A stretch of 62,273 nucleotides of DNA, taken from positions 1 to 62,273 of the forward strand of contig NZ_MAPV01000127.1 in the NCBI RefSeq assembly GCF_001700505.1, written 5' to 3'. The DNA comes from Streptomyces mutomycini. Its GTDB lineage: Bacteria; Actinomycetota; Actinomycetes; Streptomycetales; Streptomycetaceae. Position numbers and translations under genes: made by a program. Below the pieces are notes generated by a model. It searched no databases. It saw nothing but the letters and a program-made list of their open reading frames with translations, and had not been told where the DNA came from. This document shows, in pieces, positions 33,971-42,825 of this stretch; the stretch's first letter is position 1; each line of letters begins with the position of its first letter.

Positions 33971-34414
33971 TTACGCACGTGGGGGCAACCGGACCACGCT
34001 CACGAAGAAGTCGTCGATCTGGCGTACCGCACCGATGAACTGCTCCAGGTCGACCGGCTTGGTGACGTAGGCGTTGGCGTGCAGCTTGTAGCTGCGCAGG
34101 ATGTCCTCCTCCGCCGACGACGTGGTGAGTACCACCACCGGGATCAGCGCCATGTCGGGGTCGGTCTTGATCCGTTCCAGCACCTGCCTGCCGTCGTACT
34201 TCGGCAGATTCAGGTCGAGGAGCACCAGGTCGGGGCGCGGAGCGTCGGCGTACTCGCCCTGGCGGTACAGGAAGTCCAGCGCCTCCTGGCCGTCGCGCAC
34301 CACATGGAGGGTGTTGCGGATCTTGTTGTCCTCGAACGCCTCACGGGTCATCAGTTCGTCGCCGGGGTCGTCCTCGACGAGCAGGACCTCGATGGGCTTG
34401 ACGTCGTCGTTCAC
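33971..34414 (-). CDS. Single-domain response regulator (Rcp1-like)
   Basis: The 147-aa protein is a receiver only: acidic pocket VEDDPGD, phospho-Asp in LVLLDLNLPKYDGR, Thr in VVLTTSS and Lys in YVTKPVDLEQF. This is the Rcp1/CheY-like type that pairs with phytochrome-style kinases. Its GTG overlaps the kinase stop by 4 bp, so the two are translated together and surely form a cognate pair. Confidence 0.93.
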   Translation of the reverse strand: MNDDVKPIEVLLVEDDPGDELMTREAFEDNKIRNTLHVVRDGQEALDFLYRQGEYADAPRPDLVLLDLNLPKYDGRQVLERIKTDPDMALIPVVVLTTSSAEEDILRSYKLHANAYVTKPVDLEQFIGAVRQIDDFFVSVVRLPPRA

Positions 34415-36036
34415 TGGGTGTCTCCCGACCGGGGGGTGAGCGGGGCGGGGGCGAGCAGCTCCGCCGTCGTGTGTGTGGGTGCCTCAGGAAGCACCGGCAG
34501 GGTGAAGTGAATCAGTGTGCCCTCGGCGGGTTCCGGGTCCAGCCAGATCCGGCCACCGTGGAATTCGATGATCTTACGGCAGAGGGAGAGCCCGATGCCC
34601 GTTCCTTCGTACTCGTCGCGGGCGTGCAGGCGCTGGAAGATGATGAACACCTTGTCGGCGAATTCCGGCGCGATCCCGATGCCGTTGTCGGCGACCGTCA
34701 GATGCCAGTCGTCGCCTTCCCGGACACACCCGACGGTGATCCTGCACGGCACGTCGGCGCGGCGGAACTTGACGGCGTTCCCGACGAGGTTCTGCCACAC
34801 CATGGTGAGCGAGGTCGAGTCGCCGAGCAGCTCCGGCAGCGGATCGTCGCGTACGACGACGGCTCCGGAATCCTCCACGGCCAGGGTGAGGTTCGACAGG
34901 GCCCTGTCCAGGGCCGCCTCGAGGTCGACGGGTTTCCAGCTCTGCTGCACCCGGCCCACCCGGGAGAAGGTCAGCAGGTCGTTGATGAGCACCTGCATCC
35001 GCTTGGCACCGTCGACAGCGAAGTCGATGTACTGCCGGCCGCGGTCGTCCAGCTCCGAGCCGTACCGCTTGTCCAGCAGCTGGCAGAAGGAGGCCACCTT
35101 CCGCAGCGGTTCCTGGAGGTCGTGCGAGGCCACGTAGGCGAACTGTTCGAGTTCGGAATTGGACCGTCGCAGCTCCGCGGTCTGCTCGGACAGCAGCGTC
35201 TCCCGCTCCTGGGACTCGGCCAGCTCCGCGACCAGACGCTGACGCATGTTCTCGGCCGCCGCCGCCACCGCCCTGACGTCGGAGGGGCCGCGGACCTCGA
35301 TCCTTCCTGCGAAGGCGCCCGACCTCACCTTCCCCGACGCCGCGGCCAGCGCGTCCAGCGGACGGCCCACCATGCGGTGCAGCAGCAGACTGAGCGAGAT
35401 GACGGCGAGCACGAAGCCGGCGACCAGAGCGACGAGCACCCGGTCCCGAGTGGTGCGCGCGTCATCCAGCTGGGCGCGGGCGGCGTCGCGTGCGTCGTCC
35501 AGATGGCGCTGCTGGACGGTGTACAGGGTGCGCAGGGCGTCGAACTCCGACTTGCTCCGCAGGATCGGAGCCGAGGAGGCACCGGTGGGCCCGCTCGTGC
35601 GCACCGCGGCGATCAGCGGCTCGGCCTGCAGGGTCCGCCACTGCCGGGCAGCCTTCTCGATCCGGTCCAGGTCCTCGCCGTGCCGCTGCTCGTTCCCGAG
35701 CAGCGCACGCACCCGGGCCAGCCGGTCCCGCTCGGCCCGCATGCCCGACTCGTAGGGCTCGAGGAACGAGGTGTCGCCGGTGAGGGCGAAGCCGCGTACC
35801 CCGGTCTCCTGGTCCAGGAGTGAGTTCTGCAGCTGGAACGAGGCGGAGCGGGCGGGCTGGATCCGGTCCACCAGGTCCGTCGTCCGGTCGGAGATGCGGG
35901 ACAGGACGAGCCCGCCCACGACGAGGCACCCGCAGACCACCAGTACGAAGCCGGCCAGGATCAGATGGACCCAGTTCTGCACCGACAGCCGGGCTATCCG
36001 GCCGGGCCGCCCGGAGGAGGTTTCCGCGGTGCTCAT
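34411..36036 (-). CDS. CHASE3-type sensor histidine kinase
   Basis: The 541-aa membrane kinase has a first membrane helix at ~25-47, a CHASE3 extracellular domain (LLDQETGVRGFALTGD), a second helix at ~195-215, HAMP, a HisKA phospho-acceptor (FAYVASHDLQEPLRKVASF) and HATPase (NLVGNAVKFRRAD; VADNGIGIAPEF; GTGIGLSLCRKI). It overlaps the receiver-PP2C gene by ATGA and the response regulator by GTGA. Signal unknown; CHASE3 domains sense extracellular cues. Confidence 0.93.
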   Translation of the reverse strand: MSTAETSSGRPGRIARLSVQNWVHLILAGFVLVVCGCLVVGGLVLSRISDRTTDLVDRIQPARSASFQLQNSLLDQETGVRGFALTGDTSFLEPYESGMRAERDRLARVRALLGNEQRHGEDLDRIEKAARQWRTLQAEPLIAAVRTSGPTGASSAPILRSKSEFDALRTLYTVQQRHLDDARDAARAQLDDARTTRDRVLVALVAGFVLAVISLSLLLHRMVGRPLDALAAASGKVRSGAFAGRIEVRGPSDVRAVAAAAENMRQRLVAELAESQERETLLSEQTAELRRSNSELEQFAYVASHDLQEPLRKVASFCQLLDKRYGSELDDRGRQYIDFAVDGAKRMQVLINDLLTFSRVGRVQQSWKPVDLEAALDRALSNLTLAVEDSGAVVVRDDPLPELLGDSTSLTMVWQNLVGNAVKFRRADVPCRITVGCVREGDDWHLTVADNGIGIAPEFADKVFIIFQRLHARDEYEGTGIGLSLCRKIIEFHGGRIWLDPEPAEGTLIHFTLPVLPEAPTHTTAELLAPAPLTPRSGDTQ

Positions 36037-37292
36037 GAGTTCGCCTTCCAGCCCAGATGAAGAACGGCGACGTCGTCGGCCAGTCCGCCGTAAGGAGAGG
36101 CACTCTCGGTGGCCTCGGCGACCAGCGCGTCGACGAACGCGCGGGGTTCCAGGGTTCCGTACCTGCCGGCCATGGCCAGCAGACCGTCCTCGCCCAGCCG
36201 GGACGTGGGCCCCGTACGCCCCTCGAACAGGCCGTCGGTGAACAGCACCAGCTCACTGCCGGGAAGGAGCTCCAGCTCGGTGATCGTCCAGCGGCCGGCG
36301 CCGGGCATGAGACCGAGCGCCATCCCCGCGTCGGGCTCCACCCAGTCGACGTCCGTGCCGCGCCGCAGGAGCAGCCCGGGGTGCCCGGCCCGTGCGATGA
36401 ACACCTTGTCCCTGCCGGGCGGGAAGACGAGCGTGGTCACGGTGGCGAACACATGGGGATCGGAACGCTCGGCGACGAGAATCCCCTCCAGGAGACCGAT
36501 CTTCTCGCGCTGCGAGACACCGGTCAGTACGGCCGTGCGCCAGGCGACCCGCAGGCAGACGCCCAGGGCGGCCTCCGCGGCACCGTGCCCGGACACATCG
36601 CCGATCACCGCGTGCACCACGCCGTCGGCGGTCTGCACCACATCGTAGAAGTCCCCGCTCAGAAGGCCGTAGGCGCGCCCGGCCTCGTAGCGCGCGGCCA
36701 CCTCGAAGCCGTCGTCCAGCAGCAGCGGGATCGGCAGCAGGGCGCGCTCCAGACGGGCGTTCTCCTGGGCGATCAGCCGGCTGGTGCGCATCGCGGCAGC
36801 CGACCGCTCGGCCTGCTTGCGCTGCAGGGCGTAACGGACCGCGCGGCCCAGCGCCTCGGGATCGATCCGGCCCTTGACGAGGTAGTCCTGGGCGCCCTGC
36901 GCCACCGCGGACAGCCCGGTCTCCGACTCGTCCAGACCCGTCAGCACGATGACCGCCGCATCGGGGGCGGACTCGACCAGCTGACGGACGGCGTCGAGGC
37001 CGTGCACATCGGGCAGATGCAGGTCCAGCAGTACACAGACCGACGTGCGGCAGCCCAGCAGGAACCGCCGCGCCTCGGCGAGCGTCTTGCACCATGTGAG
37101 CGGGGCATCCAGCTCGCTGTCGGTGAGCATCTCCTCGACCAGCAGGGCGTCCCCTGAGTCGTCCTCGACCAGGAGCAGGACCGCGTCGACGTCCCACACG
37201 GACGTGTCGGTGGAGGCCGGTACCCTCTGCTGCTCCGGAATCCCGTTCAGTTCTCGCACACGCGCAGAGGTGTCCAACGGCGACTCGGCCAC
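36033..37292 (-). CDS. Receiver-PP2C phosphatase (RsbU-like)
   Basis: The 419-aa protein joins a receiver (VEDDSGD; phospho-Asp in LLDLHLPDVHG; Lys in YLVKG) at ~35-155 to a SpoIIE/PP2C phosphatase (LLSGDFYDVV; VIGDVSGHGAAEAAL; FTDGLFEGR; GGLADDVAVL). It would dephosphorylate an anti-sigma antagonist when its receiver is phosphorylated. GTG at 37292. It overlaps the downstream kinase by 4 bp. The sigma factor gene is just upstream, separated by a terminator. Confidence 0.93.
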   Translation of the reverse strand: MAESPLDTSARVRELNGIPEQQRVPASTDTSVWDVDAVLLLVEDDSGDALLVEEMLTDSELDAPLTWCKTLAEARRFLLGCRTSVCVLLDLHLPDVHGLDAVRQLVESAPDAAVIVLTGLDESETGLSAVAQGAQDYLVKGRIDPEALGRAVRYALQRKQAERSAAAMRTSRLIAQENARLERALLPIPLLLDDGFEVAARYEAGRAYGLLSGDFYDVVQTADGVVHAVIGDVSGHGAAEAALGVCLRVAWRTAVLTGVSQREKIGLLEGILVAERSDPHVFATVTTLVFPPGRDKVFIARAGHPGLLLRRGTDVDWVEPDAGMALGLMPGAGRWTITELELLPGSELVLFTDGLFEGRTGPTSRLGEDGLLAMAGRYGTLEPRAFVDALVAEATESASPYGGLADDVAVLHLGWKANS

Positions 37293-37350
37293 ACTCCACC
37301 CCTTCCGACGGACGGCGCACCCATGGCCGTATCGGCAGGAAGCATATGTG

Positions 37351-37381
37351 ACTGAGGCCCGGCACCAGGCCGGGCCTCAGT
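37351..37381 (-). terminator. Terminator after the sigma factor gene
   Basis: ACTGAGGCCCGGC (37351-37363) and GCCGGGCCTCAGT (37369-37381) form a perfect 13-bp stem with a 5-nt loop, 22 bp after the sigma factor stop on the minus strand. It separates the sigma gene from the phosphatase operon, which then needs its own promoter. Confidence 0.75.
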
Positions 37382-37403
37382 TGTCAGGTGCGCAAGCCGT
37401 TGA

Positions 37404-38300
37404 TCAGGCCTCGACGCTCATGCCGGTGCGCAGGCGCTGGACGATCCTGCTCAGCAGGCGCGACACGTGCATCTGGGAGACGCCGAGCTCAGCGCCGATC
37501 TGCGCCTGCGTCATCTCCTGCCCGAAGCGCATGTTGACGATCTTCCGCTCCCGCTCGTCGAGCTGCCGCAGCAGAGGGGCCAGGGCGTGCAGGTTCTCGA
37601 CGCTCTCCATCCCCGGGTCGTCCTCGCCCAGGACGTCGGCGTAAGCACGCTGGTCACTGCCGGATTCGCTGTCGGCGCTCGGTGTGTCCAGCGAGCCGGC
37701 CGAGTAGCCGTTGGCGGCGACGAGACCCTCGATGATCTCCTCCTCGGGGAGGTCGAGGTGCGCCGCGAGCTCCGCGACCGTCGGGTCGCGGTCGAGCTTC
37801 GCCGACAGCTGCTCCTTGGCCTTGGCCAGCTCGACCCGCAGCTCCTGCAGCCGTCGCGGCACGTGGACGGACCAGGTCGTGTCGCGGAAGAACCGCTTGA
37901 TCTCACCGACGATGTACGGCACCGCGAACGTCGCGAACTCGACCTCGCGCGAGAGGTCGAACCGGTCGATCGCCTTGATGAGGCCGATCGTCCCCACCTG
38001 GATGATGTCCTCGGTGTCGTCACCGCCCCGGTTGCGGAACCGCGAGGCGGCGAAGCGCACGAGGGAGAGATTCATCTCGATCAGGGTGTTCCGCGCGTAC
38101 TGGTGCTCGCGCGTACCCTCCTCGAGGACCTGGAGCCGGTCGAAGAAGAGCTTCGACATGGCCCGGGCGTCCTGAGGGGCCACCTTGCCGGCGTCCTCGA
38201 TCCAAGGAAGCGCTGCCGTGTCGGAAACCGCCTCCGCCTCGCCGCACCGCGTCGCCGCCGTGCCGATCGCTTCGGTGGTTCGCACTGACATGGCCGTCAT
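37404..38300 (-). CDS. SigB/SigF-family sigma factor
   Basis: The 298-aa protein has sigma regions 2 (NLSLVRFAASRFRNRGGDD, EDIIQVGTIGLIKAIDRFD), 3 (EIKRFFRDTTWSVHVPRR) and 4 (FGQEMTQAQIGAELGVSQMHVSRLL), the typical SigB/SigF general stress or sporulation group. GGGAGGG lies 9 nt before ATG 38300. Upstream of the receiver-PP2C, kinase, regulator and HATPase genes it completes a partner-switching module. Confidence 0.95.
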   Translation of the reverse strand: MTAMSVRTTEAIGTAATRCGEAEAVSDTAALPWIEDAGKVAPQDARAMSKLFFDRLQVLEEGTREHQYARNTLIEMNLSLVRFAASRFRNRGGDDTEDIIQVGTIGLIKAIDRFDLSREVEFATFAVPYIVGEIKRFFRDTTWSVHVPRRLQELRVELAKAKEQLSAKLDRDPTVAELAAHLDLPEEEIIEGLVAANGYSAGSLDTPSADSESGSDQRAYADVLGEDDPGMESVENLHALAPLLRQLDERERKIVNMRFGQEMTQAQIGAELGVSQMHVSRLLSRIVQRLRTGMSVEA

Positions 38301-38691
38301 GGTGTCGCCCTCCCTGGTGTCCGCTGCAGTGACGAGCGCATGCCCGCTAATCCGGAAGTAATGCCACCGGATGCCGAAGTTTTTTCGTGGAGATTCCCGG
38401 ACGGCCGGACGAGGCCGCCTGATATCACTTTCTGTGACTGTCCGGGTGGTTCGCGTCAGCGGGGCGACGCTGCCGGCGGTGTGTCTGCCGGTCGTGCTCG
38501 CCGGCGTGTGCCGCTCCCTCCCTGCCGGTGGGATCCGGGGGCAGGCAGCCGAACGGAGCAACGCACGACTCGTGGCAGACTTGACCGGGGCATTCCGCCC
38601 GTGCGCGCCTGCCCTCGCCGGCTCCCGGCCGGATCACTCCCCACTTCGAAGCCCGACAGCGGCATGAGTGACGAGTGACAGAGGAACGGCA

Positions 38692-40182
38692 ATGACGGTG
38701 ACAGAGGACAGCCAGGAGTTCGCTCCCGGTATCGACGAGTTCGGTCCCGGAATCGACCCGGAGCGGCTGGCCGTCTGCCTGGGCGTGCTCGATGAGCTCA
38801 ACACCATCGAGGTCGACCACCCCGACGCCGTCGCCGTGCGGCGGGCGACCGCCGGTATCTACCGCACCGTGAAGCAGCGTCGCCGCCAGGAGCGGCGCGC
38901 AGCCAAGACCGCGCACGACAAAGCTGTCACCGAGGCCACGGCGACCGGTTCCGCCGAGCGCATCGACGACGAGACGCAGGGCGTCCTCCCGTCCTCCTCG
39001 GCCACCGCCGAGATCGCGGGGATACTCCAGCGCCCCAGGTCCTGCTACATCTGCAAGACCAGGTACGTGGAGGTGGACGCCTTCTACCACCAGCTCTGCC
39101 AGCAGTGCGCCAAGGAGAACCGCGGCCGGCGCGACGCGCGCACCGACCTCACGGGGCGCCGGGCCCTGCTCACCGGAGGCCGCGCCAAGATCGGCATGTA
39201 CATCGCGCTGCGGCTGTTGCGCGACGGCGCCCACACCACCATCACCACACGCTTCCCCAACGACGCCATCCGCCGCTTCAAGGCGATGCCCGACAGCGAC
39301 GAGTGGATCCACCGCCTGAAGATCGTCGGAATCGACCTGCGTGACCCGGCCCAGGTCGTCGCGCTCGCCGACTCGGTCGCCGCCGAGGGCCCGCTGGACA
39401 TCCTGATCAACAACGCCGCGCAGACCGTACGCCGCTCCCCGGAGGCGTACGGCGAGCTGCTTTCCGCCGAGTCCGCCCCGCTGCCCGCGGGCGAGCTGCC
39501 CGCCGCCCAGGTGATCGGCACGTTCGGCAGCGGCACCGTCGACCGCGTCGCCGCCCTGCCCGCCGCCCGCAAGGAGGGTGAGGGCCTGAGCGCGCAGGAC
39601 GTCACGGACCTCGCGCTGGTGACCGGGTCCGCCTCGCCCGCCCGTATCGCCGCGGGTACCGCCATCGACGCCGGCGGTCTGGTCCCCGACCTCCACGACA
39701 CGAACAGCTGGATCCAGACCGTCGAGGAGGTCGAGCCGATCGAGCTCCTCGAAGTCCAGCTCTGCAACTCCACGGCGCCCTTCATCCTGATCAGCCGGCT
39801 GCGCCCGGCGATGGCCCGGGCCGCGGCGGACCACACCTATGTGGTGAACGTCTCCGCCATGGAGGGAGTGTTCGGCCGCGGGTACAAGGGGGCGGGACAC
39901 CCGCACACCAACATGGCCAAGGCGGCGCTGAACATGCTGACCCGCACCAGCGCCCAGGAGATGTTCGAGAAGGACCGCATCCTCATGACGGCGGTCGACA
40001 CCGGCTGGATCACCGACGAGCGGCCGCACCCCGACAAGATCCGCCTCGCCGAGGAGGGCTTCCACGCCCCGCTCGACCTCATCGACGGGGCCGCACGCGT
40101 CTACGACCCGATCGTGCGCGGGGAGCAGGGCGAGGAGCTGTACGGCTGCTTCCTGAAGGACTACGCGCCCGCGGGCTGGTGA
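38692..40182 (+). CDS. SDR oxidoreductase with cysteine-rich N-terminal extension
   Basis: The 496-aa protein is twice a normal SDR. Residues 1-150 include helical RRATAGIYRTVKQRRRQERR and a zinc-ribbon-like CYIC...CQQC cluster. The SDR core follows with RALLTGGRAKIGMYIAL (TGxxxxIG cofactor site), DILINNAAQ, and a catalytic VNVSAMEG...HTNMAKAALNML in which the usual YxxxK is replaced: the position before xxxK is occupied by H-T-N-M-A-K. An insert of ~90 residues separates NNAAQ from the catalytic part. GAGGAACGGCA precedes ATG 38692. Substrate unknown. Confidence 0.82.
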   Translation: MTVTEDSQEFAPGIDEFGPGIDPERLAVCLGVLDELNTIEVDHPDAVAVRRATAGIYRTVKQRRRQERRAAKTAHDKAVTEATATGSAERIDDETQGVLPSSSATAEIAGILQRPRSCYICKTRYVEVDAFYHQLCQQCAKENRGRRDARTDLTGRRALLTGGRAKIGMYIALRLLRDGAHTTITTRFPNDAIRRFKAMPDSDEWIHRLKIVGIDLRDPAQVVALADSVAAEGPLDILINNAAQTVRRSPEAYGELLSAESAPLPAGELPAAQVIGTFGSGTVDRVAALPAARKEGEGLSAQDVTDLALVTGSASPARIAAGTAIDAGGLVPDLHDTNSWIQTVEEVEPIELLEVQLCNSTAPFILISRLRPAMARAAADHTYVVNVSAMEGVFGRGYKGAGHPHTNMAKAALNMLTRTSAQEMFEKDRILMTAVDTGWITDERPHPDKIRLAEEGFHAPLDLIDGAARVYDPIVRGEQGEELYGCFLKDYAPAGW

Positions 40183-40554
40183 GCTCCGGCCGACTTCGTA
40201 CCTCCGGTCTCTCCTCTCCCTCACGCCACTTGCGGTGACAGCGGGCGCGGCGGCGGACCCCGTGAGCAACGGGCCGCCGCCGTCCTGTTGGCTGAAAGTG
40301 ACCCAGGCCACACGTTCTGTCGAGCGGGACGGCGCTCATTTGGTTAGTCTGAGGAGAACGGACGCCACCAAGGAATCCACGAAGCTTCCTCGGCCGTCCT
40401 GGGACAGGTCTGTAAGCAGGCCGCCGTCCCACCCCGTACCCGGCGCCACCGCGACCGAACTGTTTCTGCCCCTGCCCCGCAGAGGGTGGTCGACACGGTT
40501 CTCCCAGCCGCAGCGTCGCCACCGCCCGGGGAACGCGACACTAAGGAGTCCGCG
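40183..40554 (+). other. Gap upstream of the small 57-aa gene
   Basis: These 372 bases carry no convincing gene. A TTGGTTAGTCTGAGGAG stretch near 40340-40356 could hold a -10 element, and a strong AAGGAG at 40543-40548 serves the next gene. A long 5' leader is possible. I see no defined riboswitch fold. Confidence 0.3.
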
Positions 40555-40728
40555 GTGACACCTGAGATGACGAAGACCGAGACGCGCCCGGCCGAGCTGT
40601 CCGGAGAGCGGGCCCGCCGGCCCGAGAAGCTCCGGAACATCGAGGTCTGGGCCCGGTCGGCACCGATCAGGCTGGCCGGCTACGAGGATGATCTGGCCGA
40701 GCCGCACATCCTGCCCGGAATCGACTGA
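40555..40728 (+). CDS. Small protein of unknown function with conserved-looking C-terminus
   Basis: A 57-aa product starting with GTG at 40555, 6 nt after AAGGAG. The sequence is charged, with RARRPEKLRNIEVWARSAP in the middle and a C-terminal GYEDDLAEPHILPGID. Strong ribosome site, a perfect terminator 30 bp downstream and non-random composition make it a real gene. The acidic tail ending in PHILPGID looks like a precursor- or partner-recognition tail, but no family is recognised. Neighbours are the large SDR upstream and a convergent lipase-maturation-factor gene. Confidence 0.65.
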   Translation: MTPEMTKTETRPAELSGERARRPEKLRNIEVWARSAPIRLAGYEDDLAEPHILPGID

Positions 40729-40757
40729 TCGTCCCGCCTCTTCGAGCAGCGCCCCGG

Positions 40758-40795
40758 CCCCTGCCCCCGTCCAAGGACGGGGGCAGGGGTTCTTT
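40758..40795 (+). terminator. Perfect rho-independent terminator
   Basis: CCCCTGCCCCCGTCC (40758-40772) and GGACGGGGGCAGGGG (40775-40789) form a 15-bp stem with a 2-nt AA gap, followed by TTCTTT. It ends the small gene and may also serve the convergent minus-strand gene ending at 40826. Confidence 0.9.
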
Positions 40796-40825
40796 CCGGC
40801 CACCGGCCGAATCGCGTGCGCCGTG

Positions 40826-42286
40826 TCACCGGCTGCCCTCCCGCTTCTCCGGGGCGCTCCCGCCCGGCCGAAGCGGAACGGGCCGGGCCACCGGCCTCAT
40901 GAAGTCCCGGACGTAGGTCCGGTGCCACCAGCACCCGGTGGTCCGCAGCTCCTGGCTGTCCGTGAACCGGTAGTGGAAGACCCTGGCCCGGATGTGGGCG
41001 GGCGGACCGCCGGGGAACGGGTTGTGGCCCAGGAGCCGCAGGGTGTCCCGGTCGCCCCGCAGCAGCCGCTCGACGAACGGGCCGAACCAGCTGCGGGCGT
41101 ACGCGGGGGAGAGCGCGGCGAACCACATCATCCAGTCCAGCCGCAGATGGTAGGGAGCGAACTGGCGCGGGAGCCTGCGCGGATCGCCCGGCTTGCCGCG
41201 GAAGCCGTACTCGAGCCACCGTGTCCCCTCGTGGATCACCGCTTCGTCGGTGCCCTCGACCACCACCTCGAGCCGCATCCTGCTGATGCTCCCGAAGGCC
41301 CCGTACGTGTTGACCAGGTGCAGCGGGTCGTATGAACGGTTCATCGCCTGGTGGCGGGACAGGAGGTTGCGTGCCGGGCGGTAGCTGAGCGCCAGGACGA
41401 GGGCGGTGACGGCCATGACCACCACCTCGTACCAGAGGGGCGACCCGGGCTGTTCCGGCGGCGGTCCGGTGATCGGCGTCCAGTCGACCGCGGCCAGGGC
41501 GAGGACGACGGTGAGCCAGTTCAGCCAGGCGAAGTTGCCCGACAGCACCAGCCACAGCTGGGTGACCACCATGAGCCCGGCCGCGACACTCGCCACCGGC
41601 TGAGGGGTGAACAGCAGGAACGGCACCACGAGCTGGGTGACGTGGTTGGCGGCGACCTCCACCCGGTGAACCGGCTTCGGGAGGCGGTGGAAGAACCAGC
41701 TCAGCGGCCCCGGCATCGGCTGGGTCTCATGGTGGAAGTCCAGACAGCTGAGCCGCCGCCAGCACTCGTCCCCCCGCATCTTGATGAGCCCGGCGCCGAA
41801 TTCCACCCGGAACAGCAGCCAGCGCAGCAGCCACAGCACCAGCACCGGCGCCGCGGTGTCGCCGTTGCCGAGGAAGACCGCGAGGAAGCCCGTCTCCAGC
41901 AGGAGCGACTCCCAGCCGAAGCCGTACCAGACCTGGCCGACCTGCACGATCGACAGGTACAGCACCCAGGGCAGCGCCCACAGTGCCATCGCCGCGCCCA
42001 GCGGGACGTACGCGTCCAGACCGGCCAGGAGGGCCAGCGACACCGCCACGCCCGTCCAGGCGACCAGCGCGAAGAAGCGGTCCGAGTAGTGGAGGCGGAA
42101 CAGACCGGGCGCGGCCCGCCACGAGGTGTGCCGCAGGAGTTCGGGCACGGGGAGCATGCCCCGTGAGCCGATCAGCGCCCGGAACTGGAGCGCCGCGGCG
42201 AGGAACGCGACCAGATACACGGCGGCCAGCGAGCGCTGGAAGATCAGCCTGCTCAGCCAGAAGCCGTCTACGGTGAACCACTCCAT
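40826..42286 (-). CDS. Lipase maturation factor family membrane protein
   Basis: The 486-aa protein has about 8 membrane helices and the LMF1-family landmarks: WFTVDGFWLSRLIFQRSLA at the start, LLFRVEFGAGLIKMRGDECW, SCLDFHHETQPMPGPLSWF, LIKM/W-rich loops and a C-terminal domain with FAPYHLRLDWMMWFAAL and NPFPGGPPAHIRARVFHYRF. LMF1 aids folding of lipases in animals; bacterial members are uncharacterised. ATG 42286 follows GGAGG closely. It is the last of three minus-strand genes. Confidence 0.88.
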   Translation of the reverse strand: MEWFTVDGFWLSRLIFQRSLAAVYLVAFLAAALQFRALIGSRGMLPVPELLRHTSWRAAPGLFRLHYSDRFFALVAWTGVAVSLALLAGLDAYVPLGAAMALWALPWVLYLSIVQVGQVWYGFGWESLLLETGFLAVFLGNGDTAAPVLVLWLLRWLLFRVEFGAGLIKMRGDECWRRLSCLDFHHETQPMPGPLSWFFHRLPKPVHRVEVAANHVTQLVVPFLLFTPQPVASVAAGLMVVTQLWLVLSGNFAWLNWLTVVLALAAVDWTPITGPPPEQPGSPLWYEVVVMAVTALVLALSYRPARNLLSRHQAMNRSYDPLHLVNTYGAFGSISRMRLEVVVEGTDEAVIHEGTRWLEYGFRGKPGDPRRLPRQFAPYHLRLDWMMWFAALSPAYARSWFGPFVERLLRGDRDTLRLLGHNPFPGGPPAHIRARVFHYRFTDSQELRTTGCWWHRTYVRDFMRPVARPVPLRPGGSAPEKREGSR

Positions 42287-42315
42287 CGCCTCCAGTATCC
42301 GGCGTATGCCGCCCG

Positions 42316-42825
42316 TCAGGCGGCCGACACGGTCCGGCGGAGCACGTTTCCGAGCCGGCGTGCGTACCAGTGCTGGACGAGCGGTACCAGAGGACCCGCG
42401 AGCCGTGCGTACCAGGAGGCCGGCCGTGAGAACGCCGTGACGGTGAACCACACCGTCCCGTCGTCCGCCAGCTCCACCACGAAGCTCTCCTCGCCGCATT
42501 CGGGGTGGCCCGCCCGGGTGCCGTACGCGAAACCGGTGCGGTTCTTCTCGTACGCCGTCCAGACGACCGAGCAGGGGGCGGTGACGCGGAGAGGGCCGAT
42601 GCCCGCCGACACGTCGACGGTGACTCCCGCGGCCGCCCGTCCGGCGGAGGCGCGTACCCCGGCGCCGGCGGCACGGTGCATGCGCCATTCGGTGACGGCG
42701 GCGCCGGCGGCCTCGAAGTCCGCCCTGCCCCTGCCGACCGCGGCACGGTGGTGCAGATGGTGGTAGCCGTCCGGGAGCGGTCCGAGCAGGGTGGCTCCTG
42801 CCTCGGGGTACGTCAGGCTGCTCAT
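42316..42825 (-). CDS. DUF1990 family protein
   Basis: The 169-aa protein has the DUF1990 pattern: LTYPEAGAT at the start, GYHHLHHRAAVGRGRADFEAA, WRMHRAAG, TGFAYGTRAGHPECGEESFVVE and a C-terminal PASWYARLAGPLVPLVQHWYARR. Function unknown; the fold is SRPBCC-like. Its ATG overlaps the YndJ-like stop by 4 bp, and the LMF gene follows 29 bp downstream, so the three are an operon. Confidence 0.88.
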   Translation of the reverse strand: MSSLTYPEAGATLLGPLPDGYHHLHHRAAVGRGRADFEAAGAAVTEWRMHRAAGAGVRASAGRAAAGVTVDVSAGIGPLRVTAPCSVVWTAYEKNRTGFAYGTRAGHPECGEESFVVELADDGTVWFTVTAFSRPASWYARLAGPLVPLVQHWYARRLGNVLRRTVSAA

